This document shows positions 36,301 to 44,476 of a stretch of 64,000 bases of DNA, piece after piece. Below the pieces are notes generated by a model, which was not told the DNA's origin, ran no database searches, and was given only the letters and a program-made list of their open reading frames with translations. The position numbers and the translations under genes are program-made. The DNA is from JAVBOW01 sp031549495 (GTDB taxonomy: Bacteria > Bacteroidota > Bacteroidia > Bacteroidales > Rikenellaceae). Each line of letters opens with the position of its first letter. Positions within the stretch are counted from its first letter, which is position 1. The stretch covers positions 65,359-129,358 of the forward strand of contig JAVBPS010000007.1 in NCBI GenBank assembly GCA_031549495.1. The letters run 5' to 3'.

Positions 36301-37244
36301 TTGTCGTCGATGTAGATGTCGCTTACCTCGTTGGTGGTGGTCTGGCCCTTATCCTTGCTGCTCAGGTAGTATGAGGTCTTGAGTTGAAGCAGCGTGTCGA
36401 TCTCGAACAACCCTTTGCCGGGAGTGCCGAACCAGAGCGTCCCGCTGCGGTCCGCCACGATCTCCGAGATGGGGGTGGGGCCGATCTCGCGGTTGAGCCG
36501 GGGATTGGTCCGCAGGTGCTGGTCGCCTATCCTGAACGCACTGATGCGTCCGGGCGAGGCCAGGTAAATGTTCTTCCCCCTGTCGACGCACGCGCTTGAG
36601 ATGTTCCCCAGACGGGATATCTCTTGTCGGATCGCACCGCCGGGCATATCATCCAGGGCTTTGCCCGTTGCCAGGTCGAAAAAACGCACGGCGTCGGCAC
36701 TGACCACCAGCAGCGTCCCGTCCGGGTAGGGAATCAGCGAAACGACCGAAAAGTCCAACCCCGGGAAAGTGCGCGCCGCGCGTGTGATCTCCCCGAAAGC
36801 GACCACTCCCCGGTCGGTGCCCAGGTAGACGACGCCCTGCGGGTCATTCACGTACATATCGCGGATCGTGCGGTTGTTGTCCGTGGAGAAAACCTTGTCG
36901 AACCGCTCTTTGCTGCGGTCGTAAAGGAACACGTCCGAAAAATTGAACACCCAGATCCGCCCCCGGCCGTCGATGTGGAATTTGTTGCGCCGTAGGCCGT
37001 ATTGGGTGATCTCGCCCGGTCTGTAGAGGGCGTAGTTGCGGAAATGCGTTCCGTCGTAGCGGTCGATACCCTCTTTGGTGGAGAACCACATCAATCCCTT
37101 TTCGTCCTTGGCCACCGAAAAGGTGGTGCTGTTACTCAGCCCCGCCTCGACCGGAAGATGGGTGAAGCCGGACGCCGCGGCCCGCCCGCCGTAAAACGAC
37201 AAAGCGAGGATGAATATAAAAGGTCTGATCCTGGGTATGTTCAA
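33303..37244 (-). CDS. Hybrid two-component system regulator of PUL2 (HTCS)
   Basis: This 1313-residue sensor-regulator has a signal sequence (1-24), two-component-propeller repeats (about 25-690, first blade LMWFSTKEGIDRYDG), a Y_Y_Y domain (about 690-750), a membrane helix (about 758-785), HisKA with IIHDIRTPLS (His808), HATPase_c (NAVKYS, DDGVGIP, GFGIGL), a receiver domain with ILIVEDN and Asp1103 (VSDVMMPVMDG), and a C-terminal AraC-type domain (ETGLSRANLYRKFKELLN, VGFSDPKYFSIVFKKYFG). All key residues are present. It is divergent from the PUL2 susC with 237 bp between, so it most likely binds there when periplasmic oligosaccharide is sensed. Confidence 0.94.
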   Translation of the reverse strand: MNIPRIRPFIFILALSFYGGRAAASGFTHLPVEAGLSNSTTFSVAKDEKGLMWFSTKEGIDRYDGTHFRNYALYRPGEITQYGLRRNKFHIDGRGRIWVFNFSDVFLYDRSKERFDKVFSTDNNRTIRDMYVNDPQGVVYLGTDRGVVAFGEITRAARTFPGLDFSVVSLIPYPDGTLLVVSADAVRFFDLATGKALDDMPGGAIRQEISRLGNISSACVDRGKNIYLASPGRISAFRIGDQHLRTNPRLNREIGPTPISEIVADRSGTLWFGTPGKGLFEIDTLLQLKTSYYLSSKDKGQTTTNEVSDIYIDDNDWVWIAGNCISYLNNKALNFQYYRNNPNDHNSLHNNEVRSFVEDSQGNLWVGTNDGISILSADRRTWDYLHPHTDADRLSGNKIIALACDAEGNILAGTAQDGLLKIDRRRSAVSLGTTPGQAYQPGINALLVDGDRLWSSGAGSPLIRRSLRTGVQETFPVADALCICKLRDGRIAAGGHNGLHLIQDRETIRNFNATQYNIGSIFCITQDEEGVLWLASEGQGLIRFDPATEGFRKFTVADGLPSNLVYGIEQDGRRNLWLSTTKGISCFGIAGETFKNYTLDDGLPIKEFTYGTYGRTRRGEIVFGSNNGFIIFHPEELLAFDLRTNLIVTDLKIFNESAGIGAPDSPLDRSIDQTDSIRLKHSQNSLTFEFSSVNLINKANYYRWKLEGFDTGWSPITRANSASYTNLKPGSYRLVIQWANTNSLQEIVRNSRSITIMIAPPFWQTPLAYLLYGIFLAGLIYAAVKFYRVRLSERRAKDKIRSFVNIIHDIRTPLSLIKSPLQLAMRKKDFSDETLEILRKANSNASRLTKLADQLLEFEARDFEKKNLHLSYITVERTLDAICEDFIPLMEQRGIVLARHYGGSETPLAVDPDKFDKIIFNLLSNAVKYSRKMGHITLTTRTKEDRLLISIADDGVGIPKEQQKQLFKRYFRADNVVNSTETGFGIGLMITRELVVLHGGEIWVESALNKGTSFHLSFPMHAADAVPGTGERHTAEEAAGEMPGGERLPGGRRPKILIVEDNDDLRDIMAAHLKSRFRIVTATNGAEALKVLSKTSVDTVVSDVMMPVMDGAELCFEIKNNLRTNHIPVILLTALSSNENKAEGYRAGADIYLEKPVDIDLLVNCILNLLENRKKIKEKFVQEEYEPGDGMNEADKKFISRVWHLTEANLSNSAFSAEDLERETGLSRANLYRKFKELLNKTPLEFIQQYRLNKSVELLQSGNYYVNEIAYQVGFSDPKYFSIVFKKYFGKNASEFLKKGQPDAPAKQASHSG

Positions 37245-37481
37245 CTGAAAGCCGGTCTAAGATTGCGTAAATTTAATAAAGTTTCGGGAGATTCCGCCGG
37301 CCGCGACTGCGTTTCAAAACCGGGAGGTTGTTTTTTCGGGTGATGATACATTTTTCATAAATTTTGAGAGGAAATTCCCCCCGGATGTTCGGGTCTGTGT
37401 GCTATACTTGCATACGGAAAAAACCTCCTTTTGTCCAAACAACCTCAATTTACACACTAACCTTTTATTAATAACTTACTT
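37245..37481. promoter_or_regulatory. Divergent control region HTCS2 / PUL2 susC
   Basis: The 237-bp gap should contain the PUL2 promoter and the HTCS-binding site. TATACTTG at 37403-37410 is one mismatch from the -7 consensus and lies 72 bp before susC; no clear -33 element accompanies it, as expected for an activated promoter. For the HTCS side, a TAAATTTA box lies on the minus strand near 37270. The leader before susC is AT-rich. Confidence 0.45.
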
Positions 37482-40400
37482 ATGAACGACTTTCACCAGA
37501 GTCTCAGATCACGGGCCGGTTGCAGGATCGCCATTTTGCTGGCCGCCCTGCTGCTATGCGTGCATGCGCCCGCCCGTGCGCAACAGAAACAGGTGCCCGT
37601 ACAGGGGACCCTCACCGGTACGGTGTCGGGCGACGACGGAATATTGCTGCCCGGCGTCCAGGTACGCAACGCCACTACCGGCGAGGCGACCGTCACCGAC
37701 CGCAACGCTGCCTATAAAATAGGTGTTTCGGGGCCGAAAGACATCCTCACGTTCACTTACCTGGGTTACGACCAGGTCGACCGCGTGGCCGGAACCGCCG
37801 TAAAGATGGACATCGTGATGAAAAGCGCAACCAAGGCGCTCGATGAAGTGGTGGTGATCGGCTACGGCGAGATCAAAAAACGTGACATCACGGGAGCCAT
37901 CTCCTCGATGAGCAAGGCCGACATCGACAACCGCCTGCCGACCAACGTCTACGAAGCCCTCCAGGGCGGAGCGACGGGCGTACAGGTGGTGACCGGATCG
38001 GGACAGCCGGGCGAAAGCGCCTCGGTGGTCATCCGCGGCATGTCGACGATGAACGACGACGGCATCGGGCCGCTGTGGGTCGTCGACGGGGTGCCGACCA
38101 GCAACGTCGACGACCTGAACCCCTATGACATCGAGTCGATGGAGATCCTCAAGGACGCCACTTCGGCCGCCATCTACGGATCGCGCTCGGCCAACGGGGT
38201 GATCATCGTCACTACCAAGAAAGGTTCAGAGAAACGCCCCGTGCTCGAGGTGCGCTACCTCTACTCGATCAGCGAGATGACCCACAAGCTGCCCCAGATG
38301 AACACCAGCCAGTACCGCCGTATGCAGAAGGGGCTGGCCGAATACGCCGCCGGTGAGGGCAACGGCCTGGTCGCCTCGGCCGTCCAAAAAGTGCTCGGCT
38401 CCCAAATGGCGGACTCGCTCAACTACCTGCTCAGCGCCGACAATGACTACCAGGACCTGGCTTTCCGCACGGCCCACAAGAACCAGCTCGACGTGAGTTT
38501 CGGCGGCGGAAGCCAGAAACTCAAATACATGCTCGTGGGCGGCCTGCTGGACGAACAGGGCGTCATCAACAATACCTCGTTCAAGCGCTTCTCCGCGCGC
38601 GTCAACGCCGACTACATCGCCAACAAGCACCTCACCCTGAGTACGCGTTTCAACGCCAGCTACGCCCGTAAGGACGGCATCGACGAGGCGGGATTCCTGA
38701 ACAGCCTGCTCATGCGCAAGCCCAACCTGTCGCTCTACTACCCCGACGAAACGCTCATCGGGACCTTGTGGGGCATCAATCCCGTGGCGGCCAATCTGCA
38801 GACCAATTTCACGGATATCTACCGCGGGACGTTCTTCCAACTGCTGGAATACAAATTCATCGAAGGCCTCAAGTTCACCACCAACTTCAACGCCAACTAC
38901 TCCCAGCACCGCTACAATTTCATGAAACCCACCCTGCTGAGCGACAGCTACCTGAATAACTACGGGAACCACAACAGCACGCTCAACTACGACTGGATGA
39001 ACGAGAACTACCTCAACTACACCAAGTCGTTCTGCGGCGAAAAACACAATCTCTCCGCCATGCTCGGTTTCAGTATGCAGGGCTGGAAAACGGAATACGA
39101 CTATTACAGCGGCAAGAATTCGGCGACCGACGCCCTGTACACCATGAACGCCTTTGCCGCCAATTTTGACCTGACCAAAACGGGAACGACCGAGACCGCC
39201 CACAACATGATGTCGTTCTTCGGCCGGGTCACCTATAACTATAAGTCGAAATATCTCTTTGCGGCTAACCTGCGCGCAGACGGCAGCTCGCGTTTCGCCA
39301 AAGATAAGAAATTCGGCTATTTCCCCTCCGCCTCGGCCGCCTGGCGCTTCACGGACGAAAAATTCATGGAGGGGACCAGAAAATGGTTCAACGACGGCAA
39401 GATCAGGGTGAGCTACGGCATCACCGGCAACGAGAGCATCGGCGACTACGAATCGGTGCTCACATACAGCATCGGCAGCACCTACGACGGCGTGTCGGGG
39501 GTCACTCCCTCACGCATCTCGGTCGACGACCTGGGATGGGAACAGACCGCCCAGACCAACGTCGGGCTCGACCTGGCATTGCTGAAAAACCGCCTGCGCA
39601 TCACTTTCGACCTCTACAACAAGGAGACCACCAACCTGCTGGCCAATTACGAGATCCCCAAGGAATGGGGTTTCAACGTCGCCCGCAAGAATATCGGATC
39701 GATCCAGAACCGGGGCCTCGAAGTCTCCGTGTCGGCCGACGTGATCAAGAAGAAGGACATAAGCCTCAACCTCTCGGGCAACCTGTCGATCAACCGCAAC
39801 AAAGTGCTTTCGCTGGCCCAGGGAAACTCTTACATCTATGACAACCGCTGGTGGATCTCGGAAGGAAGGCCCTTGGGCGATTTCTACGGCTACACCTACC
39901 TGGGCGTGTTCCAGTACGACCAATCCAACGCGTTCACCGCTGACTGGGCGCAACTTACCCCCGTCTTCCAGCGGGACGCGGCGGGCAATATGATCCAGGG
40001 TGCGAACGGTAAATACGTCCTGGACCACTACACGCTCGGCAACGAGGTCTACACCGGCACCGTCAAACAAAAGACCCTGCCCGACGGGACGCCCTTCCGC
40101 GGCGGAGACATCAACTGGCAGGAGAGCCCCGATGCCACCGATGGTGTGATCAGCGACAAGGACCGCACGGTGTTGGGCAACGCCCAGCCCGATTTCACGG
40201 GGGGCATCTCGCTCAACTTCACCTACCGCAGTTGGAGCCTCTACGCCTCGGCTTACTACTCGATTGGCGGGAAGATCTACAACCAGGCGCGTTACAACCG
40301 CGACCAGGCGAGCATGGCGGCTTTCTCGACCGTTCCGTCGGTCGACTGGCTGGATAACTTCTGGGTGCGCCAGGGCGACGACGTCCAGTACCCGCGCCCC

Positions 40401-40694
40401 TTTACGGACAGCTTTCAGAACGGCCGCGAAATCAACTCGATCTACATCGAAGACGCATCCTACGTCAAAATCCGCAACATCCGCCTGAGCTACCGTTTCC
40501 CGGCTAAATGGGCCAACAAGATCAGGGTGAGGGGCATGAGCGCGTACGTGTTCGCCAACAACCCCTTCACCTGGACCACCTACTCGGGCTACGACCCGGA
40601 GTTCTCCTCATTCAGCGCCCTGGCCCTGGGTATGGACACCAACCGTTTTCCGCGTAAGCGTGAGTTCGGCCTGGGCGTGAACCTCAATTTTTAA
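37482..40694 (+). CDS. SusC/RagA-family TonB-linked outer-membrane transporter (PUL2)
   Basis: This 1070-residue protein has a signal peptide (ending APARAQQ), a carboxypeptidase-regulatory-like domain (about 42-115, GTLTGTVSGDDGILLPGVQV), a plug (about 125-245, VVTGSGQPGESASVVIRG, GVPTSNVDDLNPYDIES, DATSAAIYGSRSANGV) and a beta-barrel ending in REFGLGVNLNF. It is the first gene of the twelve-gene PUL2 operon and should import the oligosaccharide bound by the following SusD. Sequence differs widely from the PUL1 SusC outside family motifs, so the two loci probably take up different glycans. Confidence 0.96.
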   Translation: MNDFHQSLRSRAGCRIAILLAALLLCVHAPARAQQKQVPVQGTLTGTVSGDDGILLPGVQVRNATTGEATVTDRNAAYKIGVSGPKDILTFTYLGYDQVDRVAGTAVKMDIVMKSATKALDEVVVIGYGEIKKRDITGAISSMSKADIDNRLPTNVYEALQGGATGVQVVTGSGQPGESASVVIRGMSTMNDDGIGPLWVVDGVPTSNVDDLNPYDIESMEILKDATSAAIYGSRSANGVIIVTTKKGSEKRPVLEVRYLYSISEMTHKLPQMNTSQYRRMQKGLAEYAAGEGNGLVASAVQKVLGSQMADSLNYLLSADNDYQDLAFRTAHKNQLDVSFGGGSQKLKYMLVGGLLDEQGVINNTSFKRFSARVNADYIANKHLTLSTRFNASYARKDGIDEAGFLNSLLMRKPNLSLYYPDETLIGTLWGINPVAANLQTNFTDIYRGTFFQLLEYKFIEGLKFTTNFNANYSQHRYNFMKPTLLSDSYLNNYGNHNSTLNYDWMNENYLNYTKSFCGEKHNLSAMLGFSMQGWKTEYDYYSGKNSATDALYTMNAFAANFDLTKTGTTETAHNMMSFFGRVTYNYKSKYLFAANLRADGSSRFAKDKKFGYFPSASAAWRFTDEKFMEGTRKWFNDGKIRVSYGITGNESIGDYESVLTYSIGSTYDGVSGVTPSRISVDDLGWEQTAQTNVGLDLALLKNRLRITFDLYNKETTNLLANYEIPKEWGFNVARKNIGSIQNRGLEVSVSADVIKKKDISLNLSGNLSINRNKVLSLAQGNSYIYDNRWWISEGRPLGDFYGYTYLGVFQYDQSNAFTADWAQLTPVFQRDAAGNMIQGANGKYVLDHYTLGNEVYTGTVKQKTLPDGTPFRGGDINWQESPDATDGVISDKDRTVLGNAQPDFTGGISLNFTYRSWSLYASAYYSIGGKIYNQARYNRDQASMAAFSTVPSVDWLDNFWVRQGDDVQYPRPFTDSFQNGREINSIYIEDASYVKIRNIRLSYRFPAKWANKIRVRGMSAYVFANNPFTWTTYSGYDPEFSSFSALALGMDTNRFPRKREFGLGVNLNF

Positions 40695-40717
40695 TGCGAC
40701 CCGAAAAAATTAAAGCA

Positions 40718-42211
40718 ATGAGAAAATATAACTGCAATCCGATCCGACGAGTGATGGCCATGGCGGTCCTGGGTCTCTCCCTGGCCTCGTGCAGCGGTTT
40801 CCTCGACCTGGACCCCATCAGTGAGATCCCCGAGGACAAAATGTGGCAGAACCAGCGGGACGTCAACGCCGGGATCGCCGAGATCTACTCCTCGTTCCGT
40901 ACCGCCCTGAAGACGAATTACTTTTCGTGGGGCGAAATGCGTTCGGACAACTTCATCATGTACAACGAGCTTCCTTCCGAATACATCAACCTAATCGGCA
41001 ACCAGATGACCACCGACCTGCCCTGTACCAACTGGGCGAGCATCTATAAGGTGATCAGCAACGCCAACTTCGCCATCGCCAACATCCCGGGCGCCGACAT
41101 GGCCGACCAGACCCTCAAGAACGATTACCTGGCCCAGGCCTACGCCATGCGGGCGCTGAGCTACTTCTACGCGGTCAGGGTTTGGGGCGACGTGCCGGTC
41201 TACACCGAGGCCGTGGATAACTTCGACAAAGGCGAATACAAGGGCCAAACCCCGCGCGAGCAGGTCTACCGCCAGGTGATCCTGCCCGACCTGAAGAACG
41301 CCGAAATGCTCATCAATCCGAAGAACATCGAGCGTAAACGCATTTCGCGCAACGCCATATACGCCATTATGGCCGACGTCTACATGTGGCTTAAAGAGTA
41401 TGACGAAGCCGAGCAGACCATCGACAAACTGCTCGCCAACCAGACGTACACCGCCTTCCAGCCCGACATGGCCGATATGAAAAAGACCTTCGTGGAGCAC
41501 CTCAACAACAAGGTGTCCGACAACGCCCCCGAGGTGGATGAATACGGCCCGGGCGCGAACGAGCTCATCTTCGTGATCCACCAGAACATCTCCGAGGCCG
41601 GCCTGAGCAATTACAGCATGATCTGGACGATCCTCGGTTGCGGTTCGGGCCAGGGATCGACGGTCGTGCTCTCTCCCAAGTTGCAAACCGCTTACGAAGA
41701 GGCAAAGAACGCCAATCCGAGCGACAACCGCTTCACCAACTACCTGGCTGCCTCGGGCGGGGGGACGACTACCTACCAGGTGCATAAATTCATCGCCAAC
41801 GGGGTGAACGTTCCCTATCAGAACTACCTGAACTGCCAGATGGCCTATCCCATCTACCGCATGACCGATATCCTGCTGATGCAGGCCGAAACCAAGGCCT
41901 ATCTCGATAAGTGGCAGGAAGCGCTCAACATCCTGGGCAATTACACCCGCAAGCGGGCCGGTGTGCAGACCTCGACCCGTGCGCTGAGCACCTTCTCCTC
42001 GCGTGAACAGGTGGTCGATTACATCCTGGCAGAAAAGCAGATCGAACAGGTGGGCGAAGGCAAACGCTGGTTCGACCTGGTGCGCAACGACCGGGTGGTG
42101 AAAGTGATGAAGCCCATCAACGGGCTCTCGAAGGAGGAGCAGAGGTGGTTCCCGATCCACCAGAGCCTGATCAACCAAAACAGCTCCCTGGAGCAAAATA
42201 AAGGATATTAA
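40718..42211 (+). CDS. SusD/RagB-family nutrient-binding outer-membrane lipoprotein (PUL2)
   Basis: This protein of about 497 residues has lipobox SLASC (Cys25) followed by SGFLDLDPISEIPEDKMW, typical of SusD. TPR-like helices (AQAYAMRALSYFYAVRVWGDVPVY) and the C-terminal EKQIEQVGEGKRWFDLVRN block confirm the family. An ATG at 40694 overlaps the susC stop codon but gives an odd eight-residue extension before the signal peptide, so I prefer 40718. Confidence 0.94.
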   Translation: MRKYNCNPIRRVMAMAVLGLSLASCSGFLDLDPISEIPEDKMWQNQRDVNAGIAEIYSSFRTALKTNYFSWGEMRSDNFIMYNELPSEYINLIGNQMTTDLPCTNWASIYKVISNANFAIANIPGADMADQTLKNDYLAQAYAMRALSYFYAVRVWGDVPVYTEAVDNFDKGEYKGQTPREQVYRQVILPDLKNAEMLINPKNIERKRISRNAIYAIMADVYMWLKEYDEAEQTIDKLLANQTYTAFQPDMADMKKTFVEHLNNKVSDNAPEVDEYGPGANELIFVIHQNISEAGLSNYSMIWTILGCGSGQGSTVVLSPKLQTAYEEAKNANPSDNRFTNYLAASGGGTTTYQVHKFIANGVNVPYQNYLNCQMAYPIYRMTDILLMQAETKAYLDKWQEALNILGNYTRKRAGVQTSTRALSTFSSREQVVDYILAEKQIEQVGEGKRWFDLVRNDRVVKVMKPINGLSKEEQRWFPIHQSLINQNSSLEQNKGY

Positions 42212-42217
42212 ACCGTG

Positions 42218-42874
42218 ATGACCATGAAACATATACGATCCGGCCTGCGCGGCGTGCTGACGCTGCTTGCCACCGCCCTGCTCTGCTGGTCCTGCGAGGA
42301 CATGAACCTGCAGAAGGATTACGACTACGAGCGCACCCCGCTCGACCCCCACATCGACATGACGGCGTGGGAATTCATGAACAGCCGCACGGACCTCTTC
42401 TCGCTGATGATCGAAGCAGCTGAATACGGCGGCATGGAAGGCTCCTATAAGCAGACGGAGCAAAAACTGACTTACCTGCTGATCGACGACGCGGGCATGC
42501 GCCTGTTCCTCAACCGCCAGGGGGCCCTGCTGATGACCCAGGTAGATGTGGAAAAGGTGCGGAAACTGCTTCAGTACCACACCATTGTCGGCGAATACCA
42601 CGCCTATGACAAAAAACTGCCCGTCGAGCCGATCTATGTCAAGACCATGCTCGACGGCGAGGACGGGCTGATGACCATCAAGGTGAACAAAACCGCCGCC
42701 AGTTCGGTCGGCTCCCCCATCGCCAACGGCAATATCCTGGTCAATTCCAATAACTTCGCCAGCGCGAGCATCAGTTCCATCTCCTCGAACATCATGCCCG
42801 TGAACGGGGTGATCCACGTCTTCAGCGGATTCGCCTACTACCGCAAAACAACCAGCTACACGCCCGCCTACTAA
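42218..42874 (+). CDS. FAS1 (fasciclin)-like domain lipoprotein
   Basis: This protein of about 218 residues has lipobox LCWSC (Cys26). From about residue 50 it carries one fasciclin-like domain: AWEFMNSRTDLFSLMIEAAEYGG, LTYLLIDDAGMRLFL, VRKLLQYHTIVGEY, and a C-terminal NGVIHVFSGF that matches the usual NGVIHVID ending. FAS1 domains mediate adhesion or ligand binding, so it may be a surface glycan-binding accessory of the Sus complex. It sits directly after susD. Close in-frame ATG codons at 42218 and 42224 both give an acceptable signal. Confidence 0.75.
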   Translation: MTMKHIRSGLRGVLTLLATALLCWSCEDMNLQKDYDYERTPLDPHIDMTAWEFMNSRTDLFSLMIEAAEYGGMEGSYKQTEQKLTYLLIDDAGMRLFLNRQGALLMTQVDVEKVRKLLQYHTIVGEYHAYDKKLPVEPIYVKTMLDGEDGLMTIKVNKTAASSVGSPIANGNILVNSNNFASASISSISSNIMPVNGVIHVFSGFAYYRKTTSYTPAY

Positions 42875-42887
42875 AAACAACCGGATC

Positions 42888-44471
42888 ATGAAAAATTTCA
42901 GAATATTCCTTTGCCTGTTGCTGCTCTCGGTCGGCCTGTCCGGCTGTAAAAGCGACGAGCAGATCCCGCAGGGCGCCGAGCCCCGCATCGAGTCCATCCT
43001 CAGTACGTTCACTCCCGACATGAACACGGGCGACAACATCCCCGTGGTTTGCGTCGTCTTTTCCGAGGTCGGCCTGAGCTCGGTGGAGGTCTACATCAAC
43101 CGCGCGGGGAGCGAAACCCTGCTGCGGACGATCACCTCGTTCAACGACCCCACGCAATATTCGGTCCGCGAGACCCCCGCCTGGGACGAGTCGATCACCT
43201 CCGTGCGCATCGCCGCGACGGACCGCGCCCGCAAAACGGTCAGCAAATCGATTCCCGTCTCGGTGATTCCCTATATGTCCGCGCCGGTGATCACGTTCGA
43301 CCCCGCCGAGATCGTCATCGACGAGAACACCGGGGTGATCGACATTCCGACCACGCGCTTCACCATCGAAGGCTCGTCCACCCTCTCCGCAGTGGAGGTC
43401 AGCCTGTTCCGTAAAGCGACCACCGAGACCATCACGCTCACCCCCGCCCTGACGCAGGGAAGCATGACGTACAGTTTTGAGCAGGATATCCTCTACGCGG
43501 ACGGTGATGTGGCCCTGCAGGTCAAGGCCACCGATACCTACGGCAAGGTCAAGATCGAAACGCTCCCGATCACCTACATCGCTATCCCGGCCCCGGTGAT
43601 CGTTCCCACGGGTACCACCACGCTCGACCCGATCGTGGCGGCCAGCGGCACGACCGCCTCGCCGACCTTCCGGGTAACGTCGGCCATCGGGGTCAACTCG
43701 ATCCGCGTTTACAAGGTCGAAAAGGGAGTGGAAACCGAACTCGCCGGAGTGGGCCGCAACTACGACGCCCAGACCGACATCGCCTTCACGGCCGCGCTGC
43801 CCGCTTTCGAGGCGAGTTGGAACGCCATCAAGCTCGTGGCCGTCGACCGCTTGGGCCGCCAGACGAGCCAGGTGATCTCCACGATCATCGACCTGCGTTA
43901 TAAACCCAGCCTGAGGATCGGGACGCAATATTACTCCAAAGTGTCCGATCCGGACTACCCCGGCACGTTCTGTTTCTTCTCCGTGCGCGATATGCAGACC
44001 TACCCGTTGGTGGATTTCTATAACGACACCCGCAACATCGACATGTATTTCTACTTCTTCAATTCGGCGGTGCGCCTCTACGCGGCCACGGTCAACCGCC
44101 CCGGGGAGGCCTGGTCGGCCGATGCGGACAACAACGTCCCGTTCCTGGAGAACTGGCCCGCGGCAACCCATCCCCGCAACGGTACGAAGATCAAGAAATT
44201 CATTCCCGCGTCGTGGTCTTTCACTTTCGACAACGTGACCTCGGCCGATCTGCAAACCCCGGCGGTGCAAACTTACCTGAACCAGGGGCAGGTGACGGAC
44301 GACTTCGCAAACTACGCCAAAGGCGAGGTCGCTTTCTTCCAGACCGTGGCGGCTTCCACCGCCCCCTCGAAGATCGGCATCATGCGCATCGAGAACTTCG
44401 TCCTCGAAAACAGCGGCCAATTCTCGAACACCAAGGGCTACTACATCGTTTCATTTAAGATTCTCAACTAA
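42888..44471 (+). CDS. Surface lipoprotein with tandem Ig-like domains, SGBP-like
   Basis: This 527-residue lipoprotein has lipobox GLSGC (Cys20). Three beta-sandwich repeats of about 100 residues (starting near 30, 125 and 225) resemble Ig-like spacers of surface glycan-binding proteins. The C-terminal 190 residues (LRIGTQYYSKVSDPDYPGTF, MYFYFFNSAVRLYAATVNRP, NGTKIKKF) form a separate domain rich in aromatic residues, a likely glycan-binding end. Place in the operon (after susCD and FAS1) supports an SGBP role; no enzymatic motif is seen. Confidence 0.7.
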   Translation: MKNFRIFLCLLLLSVGLSGCKSDEQIPQGAEPRIESILSTFTPDMNTGDNIPVVCVVFSEVGLSSVEVYINRAGSETLLRTITSFNDPTQYSVRETPAWDESITSVRIAATDRARKTVSKSIPVSVIPYMSAPVITFDPAEIVIDENTGVIDIPTTRFTIEGSSTLSAVEVSLFRKATTETITLTPALTQGSMTYSFEQDILYADGDVALQVKATDTYGKVKIETLPITYIAIPAPVIVPTGTTTLDPIVAASGTTASPTFRVTSAIGVNSIRVYKVEKGVETELAGVGRNYDAQTDIAFTAALPAFEASWNAIKLVAVDRLGRQTSQVISTIIDLRYKPSLRIGTQYYSKVSDPDYPGTFCFFSVRDMQTYPLVDFYNDTRNIDMYFYFFNSAVRLYAATVNRPGEAWSADADNNVPFLENWPAATHPRNGTKIKKFIPASWSFTFDNVTSADLQTPAVQTYLNQGQVTDDFANYAKGEVAFFQTVAASTAPSKIGIMRIENFVLENSGQFSNTKGYYIVSFKILN

Positions 44472-44476
44472 ATTCA

